Positions 54,853 to 63,753 of a stretch of DNA of 64,000 nt are shown in pieces; position 1 is the first letter of the stretch; the number at the start of each line of letters is the position of its first letter. The stretch is from Desulfuromonadales bacterium (GTDB lineage: Bacteria > Desulfobacterota > Desulfuromonadia > Desulfuromonadales > BM103). The notes below the pieces were generated by a model. That model ran no database searches and was not told the DNA's origin. It worked only from the letters and a program-made list of their open reading frames with translations. Both the position numbers and the translations under genes were made by a program. The stretch is taken from assembly GCA_030145205.1 (NCBI GenBank), contig JAQYVZ010000007.1:1-64000 (forward strand), written 5' to 3'.

Positions 54853-56412
54853 CTATCCGTAAGGACCAGCGACGAGACCAGACCTTTCCCGTCGACTCTC
54901 CCCCTCATTAATCACCCGGATCGCACTCACTCCCTCAACTGGACATTTCGTCTCACAAATCCCGCAGCCGATACACAACCGATCCACCACCTTCGGCAAC
55001 TTCAACCGCCGCAGTTCACCATCCACCAACAGACCCTTTTCCTCGAACACGATCGCCTTATCGCCGGTCGGGCAGTGCTCTTCACACACCAAACATTCGA
55101 TCCCTTTGGCAAACGGCAGGCAACGGTCCTTGTCGAACACGGCGATGCCGATCACGACCTGTTTTTTCTGCGGCAAGTCGAGCCTCCTGATCGCGCCAGT
55201 GGGACAAACCTGGCCACACAGAGTGCAGTTGTACTCGCAGTAACCGATGCGCGGCACAACCAGCGGCGTCCAGAGGCCAACCGGTCCAGCTTCCAGCAGC
55301 GCGGGTTGAACGGCTCGACCGATACAGACTTTCATGCACTCGCCGCAACGCACACAACGCTGCAGGAACTCCGTCTCAGGCACCGCTCCGGGAGGACGAA
55401 TCAAATAAGGATTCTGCCGATAGCTCTCCGGGCCGATTTTGACAACGGGACCGACCAGCAGGCCGGCGGCGACCGACGTTATAATGCCACGACGTTGCAG
55501 ATCGACACCCGGCCCACTCCGTGAAAGTGACTTAAAATTGAAACTGACCCGGTCTTCCGGGCAGTAGCCGGTGCAGTCCATGCAGAGCAGGCATTCGCTG
55601 CGATGGTGCCCCTCCGCTCGGACGGCTCCGGAACGACACCCTGCACGACAGACCTGGCAGTCCGCGCAGAGGTGGTCAGGCGTGCGCTGCAGCAAGGCGT
55701 GGCGGGAACAGAGTCCGAACAAAGCACCCAGCGGGCAGAGATTCTTGCACCAGAAACGGTGCTCCACCCGCTCCAGCAACAGGATCAGCAGGAACACCAC
55801 CAGTGTGAACAAGCCGAGGCTGAATATCGGTTGATGAAACGCCATCAGGTTGTCCCGGAACAGCGGATAGGCCTGATTGACTACAGGTGAAATCAGCGGC
55901 ACCGGATGCTCATAGAACCAGTCGAACACCTCATTGAGGCCCAGGTTGTAAACCGGGTAAAAGGCTAGGGTCAGAGAGCGCAGGAAGATCGCCAGAGGAT
56001 CGAACAGGCCGAGCAATTGAACACCCGTCAGAGCGGCAGCGCTGAAGCCGATCAGCAGCAGGTATTTAACCCGACGCCAAGCTGGCGCAAAAGCGCGGTG
56101 ACCACGCCCGACCAGCAGGCCGCAGCCATCCAGAGTAGCTCCCAGTGGACAAACCCAGCCGCAGAAAAACCGCCCAAAAATCACCGTCAGGCACAGCACC
56201 AACAGGGACGGCCAGAGCAGTTGCCAATGGAAAGAACCGGGAGCGAAAAAGTCGGCCAAGGCGGCCAAGGGGTCGATACGAAACAGCAGGCTGACCGGGT
56301 ATGGCAGCTCGTCAACACCCCGGTATTCGGTCTGCAGGAACAGCCAGAGGAAACCCGTCAGACAGAGGGTCTGACTGGCCTTGCGGGCGTATAGCCAGGG
56401 GGACGCTTTCAA
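54853..56412 (-). CDS. NapH-like membrane polyferredoxin
   Basis: 519 residues. N-terminal half: four or five helices of the NapH/NosR type with CGWVCPLGATLDGC and CKNLCPLGALFGLC. The middle and C-terminus carry at least five more cluster motifs: CADCQVCRAGC, CLLCMDCTGYCP, CVRCGECMKVC, CEYNCTLCGQVCPTGAI, CLVCEEHCP and CIGCGICETKCP. It is likely a quinol-linked electron conduit facing the periplasm or cytoplasm. The start is TTG, overlapping the DUF362 stop (TTGA). The partner electron donor or acceptor is not present in the window. Confidence 0.85.
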   Translation of the reverse strand: MKASPWLYARKASQTLCLTGFLWLFLQTEYRGVDELPYPVSLLFRIDPLAALADFFAPGSFHWQLLWPSLLVLCLTVIFGRFFCGWVCPLGATLDGCGLLVGRGHRAFAPAWRRVKYLLLIGFSAAALTGVQLLGLFDPLAIFLRSLTLAFYPVYNLGLNEVFDWFYEHPVPLISPVVNQAYPLFRDNLMAFHQPIFSLGLFTLVVFLLILLLERVEHRFWCKNLCPLGALFGLCSRHALLQRTPDHLCADCQVCRAGCRSGAVRAEGHHRSECLLCMDCTGYCPEDRVSFNFKSLSRSGPGVDLQRRGIITSVAAGLLVGPVVKIGPESYRQNPYLIRPPGAVPETEFLQRCVRCGECMKVCIGRAVQPALLEAGPVGLWTPLVVPRIGYCEYNCTLCGQVCPTGAIRRLDLPQKKQVVIGIAVFDKDRCLPFAKGIECLVCEEHCPTGDKAIVFEEKGLLVDGELRRLKLPKVVDRLCIGCGICETKCPVEGVSAIRVINEGESRRERSGLVAGPYG

Positions 56413-57320
56413 ACCCGCCGCACCTGTGCCAGGTCCATAGTGCCCAGCCCACGCCTGGCGCCGGCCACAACCGACGAGATCTCGTCTGGCTGCAGGCCGA
56501 ACAGGGTCGCGGCAAAGGCATCAGCGGCGACGATATCAGGCGTGGCAATCAGAGTTTCGGTCGTACGCACATCCTTGAGACGTCCGCCCTGTGGTCCATT
56601 GGCCACCAAAATCCGGGTGGCATCGACCACCGTCAGGGTCGAGTGGATGACGCTGTTGATGTCGGCCAAAGCTTCGGCAATGTCATGGTGCAGCCGGCCA
56701 CGGTTGCCGCCGATCACCCCCATGGTGTTCTTCATGGCCATGGTCAACCGGGAGATGGAGTGGTGCTTGGCCACCGGCACATTGATATAACGATCAGCCT
56801 CCAAGGCCGGGAGATAGAACTCCCAGCGCTCGAAGGCCTTTCCGCCACGAATGACCATCGACTGATAGGCGCGGCGATCCATGTAGTCGAGCCGGACCCG
56901 ATCGGAGCCAAGACTATCGATAGCAGCACGGATGCCGCTCTGGGTATAGCAGCGGCGGGCATCGTTGCAGGTGCGATCGAACAGCAGCACGCGGCGCGCC
57001 CCCGCCTCCAGACAGAGCTCAACCAGGGTCCGCACCACTTCGGGATGGGTGTTGGCTGCCAGATCAGCGGTGCGATCCCAGCCGATATTCGGCTTGATCA
57101 CCACTGTTTCACCCGGCAGCACGAACGACTCCATGCCATTCAGGGCGGCGATGGTTTCGCGCACCAGCGCGGGAATGTCACGACCCTGGCGTACCGCCAG
57201 CGGCGGCGCCCCGGCTGCCAGCGCGGGCAGAGCCAGCAGGTCAAGGATGGGCAGTGCACCCAGAGAGGATGCGGCCAACGTCCCTGTCAGACTTTTTCGG
57301 ATAAAACTGCGACGGTCCAT
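56409..57320 (-). CDS. DUF362 protein with Tat-type signal
   Basis: 303 residues. Twin-arginine signal MDRRSFIRKSLTGTLAASSL (RRSFIRK), then the DUF362 fold: VVIKPNIGWDRTADLAANTH, VVRTLVELCLEAGARRVLLF, MAMKNTMGVIGGNRGRLHHD and DVRTTETLIATPDIVAADAF. Tat export implies it folds with cofactor before leaving the cytoplasm. Overlap with the NapH-like gene shows the two act together, probably in an Fe-S redox chain. Exact function unknown. Confidence 0.82.
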   Translation of the reverse strand: MDRRSFIRKSLTGTLAASSLGALPILDLLALPALAAGAPPLAVRQGRDIPALVRETIAALNGMESFVLPGETVVIKPNIGWDRTADLAANTHPEVVRTLVELCLEAGARRVLLFDRTCNDARRCYTQSGIRAAIDSLGSDRVRLDYMDRRAYQSMVIRGGKAFERWEFYLPALEADRYINVPVAKHHSISRLTMAMKNTMGVIGGNRGRLHHDIAEALADINSVIHSTLTVVDATRILVANGPQGGRLKDVRTTETLIATPDIVAADAFAATLFGLQPDEISSVVAGARRGLGTMDLAQVRRV

Positions 57321-57435
57321 ACTTGTCTCCAGAATTGATACTCCGCATCATCCGGAAGGATCTCTTTCTCAGAAAGACAACCCTGCACAGCCGACCGGCA
57401 ACATCTGTCCGCGATGGAAACCATGCATCGGCAAG

Positions 57436-57738
57436 TCAGTGATTGGTTCCCTGGTTCTTTCCGGACACGGCGACCGGCCGGTCAATCGGGCCGAACACCT
57501 CTTCGTAGCGCGCCAGGCTATCCTGCAGCGCCTGCATGAAGCGTTTGGCCTGGCGCGGTGAGGCCACAATCCGCGAGCTCACCTTGGCCCGTGGCGCATG
57601 CGGTTGAACAAACACGAAGTCGAGCAGAATCTCGCTTTCGGAATGATTAACAACCATCAGGTTGGCGTAGGTCCCCTGAGCAACAGCATCATCCAGTTGG
57701 ATTTCCAGACTGGCTTCTTTCTTCTTGGTCTCACTCAT
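57436..57738 (-). CDS. DUF3467 protein
   Basis: 100 residues with the DUF3467 core: QLDDAVAQGTYANLMVVNHS, ESEILLDFVFVQPHAPRAKV and SSRIVASPRQAKRFMQALQD. It is a small cytoplasmic protein of unknown function, common in deltaproteobacteria. C-terminus LARYEEVFGPIDRPVAVSGK. AAGGAGAACGAA precedes the ATG. 115 bp from the DUF362 gene; co-transcription is possible. Confidence 0.82.
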   Translation of the reverse strand: MSETKKKEASLEIQLDDAVAQGTYANLMVVNHSESEILLDFVFVQPHAPRAKVSSRIVASPRQAKRFMQALQDSLARYEEVFGPIDRPVAVSGKNQGTNH

Positions 57739-57962
57739 TTCGTTCTCCTTGAATAACCTTTAATTTCAAGCATACATCAGTCCCCCCAGACCACAGCACA
57801 AGAGCAGCAGTCAAAACCATTTTACCCATCTATTTTAATCGACCACATCGATTCGAACAACCGGAACCTCTCCGCCCTGGATCAACACCAGCGACTTGAC
57901 TGCTGTGACAGTCCTCCTATACTGGTTTGAGTTGTCTCTGCCCTCGCACCCAGGAGTACGCG

Positions 57963-59441
57963 ATGCCTGACTACATCCTCGCCATCGACCAGGGAACCAC
58001 CGGGAGCACGGCGCTCCTGGTCGGTCACGACTTGGCCGTTCTCGGCCGCTGCACGGTCGATTTCCCGCAGCATTACCCGCAACCCGGCTGGGTTGAACAT
58101 GATCCGGAAGAGATCTGGAGTTCGGTTCGCAAAGCCGTCCTCGGCCTGCTACAGACCACCGGTGTTCAAACGAAGCGGATTGCCGCGATCGGCATCACCA
58201 ACCAGCGTGAGACGACCCTGCTCTGGGAGCGATCAGATGGGCGCCCGATGGCCAACGCCATCGTCTGGCAATGCCGCCGGACCCAGCCGCTTTGCGACCA
58301 GCTCAAGGCTGAAGGTCTTGAGCCGATATTCCGCCAGCAGACCGGCCTGGTGCTCGACCCCTACTTTTCAGGGACCAAACTGGCCTGGTTGCTGGACAAC
58401 ATTCCCAACTTGCGACCGATGGCTGAAGCAGGTCAACTCGCCTTCGGCACCATCGACACCTTCCTGGTCTGGCGGCTCAGCGGCGGTCAGTGCCACATCA
58501 CCGATGTTTCGAACGCGTCTCGCACCCTGATGATGGGGTTAACCTCCTGCGCCTGGGAGAAGGAATTAATCGAAGCGCTTGACATTCCGTCAGCCGTTCT
58601 GCCTGAAATCCGGCCCTCATCCCAGATCTACGCAACCACTCAAGGTCTCGACTTTTTACCCGACGGTATACCGATTGCCGGTGTCGCTGGCGACCAGCAG
58701 GCAGCCCTGTTTGGCCAAGCCTGCTTCGAAGCGGGACAGTCGAAATGTACCTATGGCACCGGTGCTTTTCTGCTGGAAAATACCGGCAATCAGCCGGTCG
58801 CCAGCCGCCACAATCTGCTGACTACGGTCGCCTGGCAAATCGATGGAGTCACGACTTATGCCCTGGAAGGCAGCGCCTTCATCGCCGGGGCCGCCGTCCA
58901 ATGGCTGCGTGATGGCCTCGGCCTGATCAACGACGCCGCCGCGATCGAGAGCCTGGCCCGGCAGGTCCCGGATACCGGCGGCGTTGTGTTCATCCCGGCC
59001 TTGACCGGCCTGGGCGCACCACACTGGCGAAGTGAATCCCGTGGTCAGATCTCCGGGTTGACCCGGGGAACCACCGCCGCTCACCTGGCCCGGGCCACCC
59101 TGGAGGGCATCGCCCTGCAGGTGTACGATCTGATCATGGCCATGGCCGAGGACCGCGGCGAGCCGCTCAGCCTGCTCAAGGTGGATGGCGGCGCGGCCCA
59201 GAACAATCTGCTGATGCAGATACAGGCTGATCTGATCGAACGGCCGGTGTCACGGCCGCACATCGTCGAGACAACGGCCTTGGGGGCTGCCATGCTGGCT
59301 GGTCTGGCGATCGGTTTCTGGAAAGATCTTGAGGAATTAAGTCGCAGTTGGCAGGAGGACCAAGTATTTCAACCCAGCAAAGACGATGTCCACCGCGACA
59401 GTATGTTGCGTCTCTGGCAGGACGCCATCCGTAAGCTTTAA
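57963..59441 (+). CDS. glpK: Glycerol kinase
   Basis: 492 residues from the ATG at 57963 (CAGGAGTACGCG upstream). FGGY-type sugar kinase: MPDYILAIDQGTTGSTALLV, then GWVEHDPEEIWSSVRKAVLG, GITNQRETTLLWERSDGRP, GVAGDQQAALFGQACFEAG and TYGTGAFLLENTG. It phosphorylates glycerol to glycerol-3-phosphate. No glpF or glpD gene lies nearby. Convergent with argP. Confidence 0.95.
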   Translation: MPDYILAIDQGTTGSTALLVGHDLAVLGRCTVDFPQHYPQPGWVEHDPEEIWSSVRKAVLGLLQTTGVQTKRIAAIGITNQRETTLLWERSDGRPMANAIVWQCRRTQPLCDQLKAEGLEPIFRQQTGLVLDPYFSGTKLAWLLDNIPNLRPMAEAGQLAFGTIDTFLVWRLSGGQCHITDVSNASRTLMMGLTSCAWEKELIEALDIPSAVLPEIRPSSQIYATTQGLDFLPDGIPIAGVAGDQQAALFGQACFEAGQSKCTYGTGAFLLENTGNQPVASRHNLLTTVAWQIDGVTTYALEGSAFIAGAAVQWLRDGLGLINDAAAIESLARQVPDTGGVVFIPALTGLGAPHWRSESRGQISGLTRGTTAAHLARATLEGIALQVYDLIMAMAEDRGEPLSLLKVDGGAAQNNLLMQIQADLIERPVSRPHIVETTALGAAMLAGLAIGFWKDLEELSRSWQEDQVFQPSKDDVHRDSMLRLWQDAIRKL

Positions 59442-59458
59442 GCCCGGGATTCGGTGGG

Positions 59459-60343
59459 CTACTGCAAAAAACGCCTGGCCCCGCTCCGGATACAGTCAGT
59501 CAGGGCCTGCAACAGTTCGGATTCAAGATTCCAACAGTGCCAGAACAGCCGCACACTGACACTTTGGTCTGACATGAGCTCGACCAGTCGTCCCGACGCG
59601 ACAGCTTCACGGCTCTGCAGTTCAGGCAGCATGCCGTAGGCGAAGCCGTTCAAAATCATTCGCAGGAACTGTTCTGAAGAAGGGACATAGTGTGCCGTGA
59701 GCTGCGCAGGCGTCTTGCCGAACTGTTGGCGCAGCTGCCGGTGGTGTAATTGGTCGTCGCGACTGAAGATGACCGCTGGCGCGCGCAGCGCGCTGTTCCA
59801 GTCAAACTCCTCGGGGAACCACCGTTCAACAAATTCCGGGGTCGCCATCATGCGGTAGCTCATCTCGCCAAGTTCATACGAGGCACACCCCTGCATCGGT
59901 TTGGCTTCAGTACTGACACAACCGACAACCTCTCCCTTCTTCAGGTAACGATGCGTCTGATCCTGGTCATCAACCCGCAAATCCAGCAAGGCATCGTGAT
60001 CCCGCAGGAACTGCTCGACAGAGCCCAGGAACCATGTATCCAGACTGTCGGCGTTCAACCCGACAGGGACTGACACAAACGCATCCGCAGAAGGAGCCTG
60101 CAAACGCTCAAGATCCCCTTCAAGCAGTCTGACCCGGTTGTAATGCTTCAGATAAACCTCACCGACTTCGGTGGGGCTGGGCGGCGTACCGCGCGACAGA
60201 AGCACTTGGCCGACACGCTCCTCAAGCTGGCGGACCCGCTGCGATACAGCTGACTGGGTCAGGCACAAGACGTTGGCCGCCTTCTCAAACCCGCCCTCCT
60301 GAATCACCATCGCCAGAGCCTCTAAGAGTTTATAATCGAGCAT
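59459..60343 (-). CDS. argP: LysR-family regulator, ArgP (IciA) type
   Basis: 294 residues. HTH GGFEKAANVLCLTQSAVSQR (about 17-36), normal LysR start MLDYKLLEALAMVIQEG. The effector domain has the ArgP look (SVPVGLNADSLDTWFLGSVE). Divergent from the argO-like exporter, the usual ArgP-ArgO pair. It probably activates the exporter when lysine or arginine is high, as ArgP does in E. coli. Confidence 0.9.
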   Translation of the reverse strand: MLDYKLLEALAMVIQEGGFEKAANVLCLTQSAVSQRVRQLEERVGQVLLSRGTPPSPTEVGEVYLKHYNRVRLLEGDLERLQAPSADAFVSVPVGLNADSLDTWFLGSVEQFLRDHDALLDLRVDDQDQTHRYLKKGEVVGCVSTEAKPMQGCASYELGEMSYRMMATPEFVERWFPEEFDWNSALRAPAVIFSRDDQLHHRQLRQQFGKTPAQLTAHYVPSSEQFLRMILNGFAYGMLPELQSREAVASGRLVELMSDQSVSVRLFWHCWNLESELLQALTDCIRSGARRFLQ

Positions 60344-60443
60344 TCCCCATTATTAGCACAATTAATTTAATCATAAAAATATTAATTTTACTTTCCTGGC
60401 AAACTCCCCTATCTTGCCTGCAAACAGCAAGGAGACCAGGTTT

Positions 60444-61046
60444 ATGTTTCTTCCATTTTTTCAAGGGGTGGGCATTGGCGGCGGGCTGATCATGGCAATC
60501 GGCGCGCAGAATGCCTTTGTCCTGTCACACGGCATCCGCCGCAGCCATCCACTGACCATCGCCATGATCTGTTGTGCGGGGGATATCCTGCTGATCGGAA
60601 TCGGGGTCGCAGGAGTCGGCACACTGGTCACCTCCAGCCCCCTGCTTTCGCAGTTGGCCACTTGGGGCGGAGCACTTTTTCTGATCTGCTACGGGGTGGG
60701 TGCGATGCGCTCGGCCCTGCAAGGCAACAGCCTCGAAACGTGCGAGCAGACCGTAAAGTCTTTGTCACACGTCATTGCCGCTACCTGCGCGGTGACATTC
60801 CTGAACCCACACGCCTATCTCGACACGGTGGTGCTGGTGGGTAGCATAAGCAGCCAGTTTCAGGGAGAGAGCCGCTATGCCTTTGGCCTGGGCGCCTGCA
60901 CAGCTTCGGTCATCTGGTTTTTTTCGTTGAGTTTCGGGGCCGTGCTGCTGGCACCCCTGTTCCGGAAGCCACAAGCATGGCGCGTTCTGGATGGATGTGT
61001 TTGTCTGGTAATGTGGGGAATCGCCGCATCACTGCTTTATCCGTGA
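60444..61046 (+). CDS. argO: LysE/ArgO-family amino acid exporter
   Basis: 200 residues from the ATG at 60444, with AAGGAGACCAGG upstream. Six hydrophobic helices; MFLPFFQGVGIGGGLIMAIG then AQNAFVLSHGIRRSHPLTIA is the family signature; AVTFLNPHAYLDTVVLVGSI is the second conserved block. Exports arginine or lysine across the inner membrane. The 100-bp divergent spacer to argP is AT-rich (TTAATTTAATCATAAAAATA). Confidence 0.92.
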   Translation: MFLPFFQGVGIGGGLIMAIGAQNAFVLSHGIRRSHPLTIAMICCAGDILLIGIGVAGVGTLVTSSPLLSQLATWGGALFLICYGVGAMRSALQGNSLETCEQTVKSLSHVIAATCAVTFLNPHAYLDTVVLVGSISSQFQGESRYAFGLGACTASVIWFFSLSFGAVLLAPLFRKPQAWRVLDGCVCLVMWGIAASLLYP

Positions 61047-61079
61047 TGTTCGACGAACCGGCGCCAACGGTCTGGAGGA

Positions 61080-61397
61080 TCAGAGATCGTTCAGAAGACG
61101 ATAGACTTTCTGTTCCAATTCCCAGACCGCTGCAGCGCGAGGCTGTTCGCCGTTTTCTTCGAAAAGAAGCCGCGCCCAGTCAAGTTGTTTATGCGCAGAA
61201 ATCAGAACCGGCGTCAACTCCGCCTCAAGCCGCATCCGCGGAATTTCCCCAACGCGTTCATACAACTCCTGAAGAACCTTCACCGCTCTATCGATCTTGC
61301 GAGGGCCCTTGATTTCATCCACGCCCTGCCGCCGTAGATCTGCAAGATAAGCTTCAATATCCTTGGTGACTTCCCGGTAACGGTCAGAAATTGTCAT
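61080..61397 (-). CDS. Helical protein of unknown function
   Basis: 105 residues, strongly alpha-helical, charged; no signal or membrane segment. MTISDRYREVTKDIEAYLAD, KGPRKIDRAVKVLQELYERV, EAELTPVLISAHKQLDWARL and WELEQKVYRLLNDL. Probably a coiled-coil or helical bundle; no family recognised. Upstream is AAGAGGAGAGACGGCTACC, a usable ribosome site. Tail to tail with argO. Confidence 0.7.
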   Translation of the reverse strand: MTISDRYREVTKDIEAYLADLRRQGVDEIKGPRKIDRAVKVLQELYERVGEIPRMRLEAELTPVLISAHKQLDWARLLFEENGEQPRAAAVWELEQKVYRLLNDL

Positions 61398-61562
61398 AAT
61401 GGTAGCCGTCTCTCCTCTTCAAAAGTGTTCACACTTTAGTCAATCAATCACCTTATGACAACCGCAAAAAACAGATAACCTTTGCCAAAAGGGTCATTTT
61501 GGGTCGCCAGACGGCTCACATTCCACCGGGCTGCGCTTACAGAGGTGCTTATTGTTATTCAG

Positions 61563-61590
61563 TTGACTCCCGCCCGGCTCGCCTGATAAT
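61563..61590 (+). promoter_or_regulatory. Candidate promoter of the thiamine operon
   Basis: TTGACT at 61563-61568, 16-bp spacer, GATAAT at 61585-61590. Five of six bases match in each box. It starts the transcript just upstream of the riboswitch. Confidence 0.65.
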
Positions 61591-61613
61591 CTTTCACAAC
61601 ATTCAAAGCAACA

Positions 61614-61703
61614 AGCCCTGGGGGAGTAGACCTACTGAGAGTTCCGCGTCGGGCGGAACGACCCCTTGAACCTGATCCGGATTATACCGGCGTAGGGAAG
61701 TGG
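61614..61703 (+). ncRNA. TPP riboswitch (THI box)
   Basis: The hallmarks of the thiamine pyrophosphate aptamer are present: CTGAGA (61635-61640), a variable GC hairpin (GTTCCGC..GCGGAAC), ACCCCTTGAACCTGATC (61661-61677) and GCGTAGGGAAG (61690-61700). It precedes the ThiF gene by about 60 bp and should reduce expression of the thiazole genes when TPP is plentiful. Confidence 0.95.
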
Positions 61704-61727
61704 TCATTCAACCGGATCGCAGGATTC

Positions 61728-61753
61728 GGAGGAGAGCCGCGTTTCGCGGCTCT
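61728..61753 (+). promoter_or_regulatory. Shine-Dalgarno and hairpin of the riboswitch expression platform
   Basis: GGAGG at 61728-61732 is followed at once by a perfect 9-bp hairpin, AGAGCCGCG-TTT-CGCGGCTCT (61733-61753), then TTGGCGTTTATG. There is no T-run, so it is not an ordinary terminator. If the hairpin forms, the GGAGG sits about 8 nt from ATG 61762; unfolded it is 29 nt away. This could be the translational switch or simply a structured leader. Confidence 0.55.
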
Positions 61754-61761
61754 TGGCGTTT

Positions 61762-62565
61762 ATGCAGGTCAAAATCAACGAACAAGACATCACGCTGGCG
61801 GATGGGGCAACCTTGGAACAGGTACGCCTTGAGGTGAAACCGGACGCCGATCTGCTGATTATCAATGGCTACCCGGCAGAGCCGGGCACCCGCCTGTATG
61901 AAGGCGACCGGATTGTTCTGATTCGCCGCGGCGAAGTGCCCGCCGAAGAGGAACTGGACGCGCTGCTGTCAGCCCGCCACACTCCCGGCGTGCATGAGAA
62001 AATCAAGGGGGCCTGTGTCGGCATTGCCGGTGTCGGCGGGCTCGGCTCCGCGATCGCCGTCGCCTTGACCCGGATCGGGGTCGGGCAGCTGATCATTGCC
62101 GATTTTGACACGGTTGAAGCCTCCAACCTGAACCGACAGCACTATTTCATTGACCAGATCGGCTTGCCCAAGGTGTATGCCTTGCGCGACACCCTGGCCC
62201 GGATCAATCCGCACGTCCATATCACAGCCTGTCACCTGAAGCTGACACCCGACAACCTCGGTGAGCTCTTTGCTTCAACCCAGGTCCTGGTGGAAGCCTT
62301 CGACCGTGCGGACCAGAAAGTCATGCTGATCGAAGCATTCACCTCCCGCTGTCCCGACACACCGATCGTGGCCGGCTCCGGGATGGCTGGCTATGGGCCC
62401 TCGAACAGCATCAGAACAGAGCAATGCGGCAAAAGACTGATTGTCTGCGGCGATGGCGAGACAGCTGCCGGGCCGGGCGTCGGCCTGATGGCCCCGCGAG
62501 TCGGCGTCGCCGCCCATCACCAGGCCAATGCCGTTCTAAGACTTTTGCTCGGGCTGGAGTCCTGA
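61762..62565 (+). CDS. thiF: ThiF-family adenylyltransferase with N-terminal ThiS-like domain
   Basis: 267 residues from ATG 61762 (TTG 61753 is possible). The first 60 residues resemble ThiS (VKINEQDITLADGATLEQVR, LIINGYPAEPG) but do not end in GG. A Rossmann E1-like domain follows: CVGIAGVGGLGSAIAVALTR, IADFDTVEASNLNRQHY, CGDGETAAGPGVGLMAPR. It activates the C-terminus of ThiS by adenylation. It lacks the C-terminal part of E. coli ThiF, as in the short ThiF family of anaerobes. First gene of the operon. Confidence 0.88.
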   Translation: MQVKINEQDITLADGATLEQVRLEVKPDADLLIINGYPAEPGTRLYEGDRIVLIRRGEVPAEEELDALLSARHTPGVHEKIKGACVGIAGVGGLGSAIAVALTRIGVGQLIIADFDTVEASNLNRQHYFIDQIGLPKVYALRDTLARINPHVHITACHLKLTPDNLGELFASTQVLVEAFDRADQKVMLIEAFTSRCPDTPIVAGSGMAGYGPSNSIRTEQCGKRLIVCGDGETAAGPGVGLMAPRVGVAAHHQANAVLRLLLGLES

Positions 62566-62584
62566 GCACCACGGAGGGAAAGAG

Positions 62585-62785
62585 ATGTTGATCCAGGTCA
62601 ACGGCAAACCGAAGGAGGTCGCCTCAGGCACAACGATTGAGGCGTTGCTGCAGCAACTGCAACTGAACGTTCATCAGGTTGTCGTCGAGCGCAACACCAT
62701 GATTGTCAACAAACAGTGCTATGCTGACGACCTTCTCGTCGAGGGCGACATTCTCGAAATTGTACATTTTGTCGGTGGAGGGTAA
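62585..62785 (+). CDS. thiS: Sulfur carrier protein ThiS
   Basis: 66 residues with the ubiquitin-like fold: MLIQVNGKPKEVASGTTIEA, ALLQQLQLNVHQVVVERNTM and the end EIVHFVGGG, whose terminal Gly-Gly receives the thiocarboxylate for thiazole synthesis. CGGAGGGAAAGAG precedes the ATG. 19 bp after thiF. Confidence 0.93.
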   Translation: MLIQVNGKPKEVASGTTIEALLQQLQLNVHQVVVERNTMIVNKQCYADDLLVEGDILEIVHFVGGG

Positions 62786-62840
62786 TGTCAGGGCTGAGAA
62801 CTGAGAGCTGAACGAATATTACTTTTTCTAAGGGAAGAAC

Positions 62841-63614
62841 ATGGATAAGTTGGTCATAGCCGGTCGGGAATTCAATTCACGACTGATGGTTGGTACAGGG
62901 AAATTTTCCTCGAATGCTGCCATGGTTGCCGCCATGGAGGCCTCCGGGGCCGACATCGTTACCGTGGCCTTGCGCCGGGTGGACATCGACAACCCGGCAG
63001 ATGACATGCTGGCGCACATCGATCGAGAACGCTATCTACTGCTGCCGAACACCAGCGGTGCCCGCGACGCCGAAGAGGCAATCCGCCTGGCCCGCCTGGC
63101 CCGTGCCGCCGGCTGCGAGCCCTGGGTCAAACTGGAGGTCACACCCGACCCCTACTACCTGCTGCCGGATCCGATTGAGACCCTCAAGGCGGCAGAAGTT
63201 TTGGTCAAGGAAGGCTTTATTGTGCTGCCTTATATCAATGCCGACCCGGTTCTGGCCAAGCACCTCCAGGAGGCCGGCACGGCAACAGTGATGCCGCTGG
63301 GTGCACCAATTGGAACCAACAAAGGGGTTCGCACCCGGGATTCCATCGCCATCATCATCGAACAGGCGATCGTACCGGTAGTGGTCGACGCCGGCCTCGG
63401 TGCTCCGTCGCATGCCGCCGAAGCGATGGAGATGGGTGCAGATGCAGTTCTGGTCAACACCGCCCTGGCGGTCGCCGAGAATCCCGGCAAAATGGGTGCG
63501 GCCTTCAAAAAAGGGGTTGAAGCGGGCCGGGAGGCTTATCTGGCCGGACTCGGTGCGCAAAGCGACCGTGCCGAAGCAAGCAGTCCGTTAACCGGCTTTC
63601 TTCACAATGACTAA
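62841..63614 (+). CDS. thiG: Thiazole synthase ThiG
   Basis: 257 residues. Barrel enzyme; the Schiff-base Lys is in [20 protein letters not shown] and the phosphate site is [14 protein letters not shown] followed by [20 protein letters not shown]. It builds the thiazole phosphate from DXP, dehydroglycine and ThiS thiocarboxylate. The start [20 protein letters not shown] is typical. It is preceded by CTAAGGGAAGAAC, a moderate ribosome site. Confidence 0.95.
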   Translation: MDKLVIAGREFNSRLMVGTGKFSSNAAMVAAMEASGADIVTVALRRVDIDNPADDMLAHIDRERYLLLPNTSGARDAEEAIRLARLARAAGCEPWVKLEVTPDPYYLLPDPIETLKAAEVLVKEGFIVLPYINADPVLAKHLQEAGTATVMPLGAPIGTNKGVRTRDSIAIIIEQAIVPVVVDAGLGAPSHAAEAMEMGADAVLVNTALAVAENPGKMGAAFKKGVEAGREAYLAGLGAQSDRAEASSPLTGFLHND

Positions 63615-63636
63615 AACTTTTCTTCAATAAACCTCC

Positions 63637-63722
63637 TCTCCCCTGGCGGGAGAGGATTGAGGTGAGGGGGATTCACAATCGGGCCACCCTCACCCTGGCC
63701 CTCTCCCGTCAAGGGAGAGGGG
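63637..63722. repeat. Paired GAGAGGG-type hairpin repeats
   Basis: CTCTCCC-CTGGC-GGGAGAG (about 63637-63655) and CCCTCTCCC-GTCAA-GGGAGAGGG (63700-63722) are two hairpins of the same repeat, inverted around GGTGAGGG...CCCTCACC. It separates thiG from thiH without an evident terminator T-run. Confidence 0.65.
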
Positions 63723-63753
63723 AAACCTACAAGAATAAAGAAATTTCAAAACC

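Noticed and set aside
61733-61753. Hairpin before thiF as an intrinsic terminator controlled by TPP
   Set aside because: The stem is followed by TGGCGTTT rather than a T-run, and the gene start is within 10 bp, so termination is unlikely.
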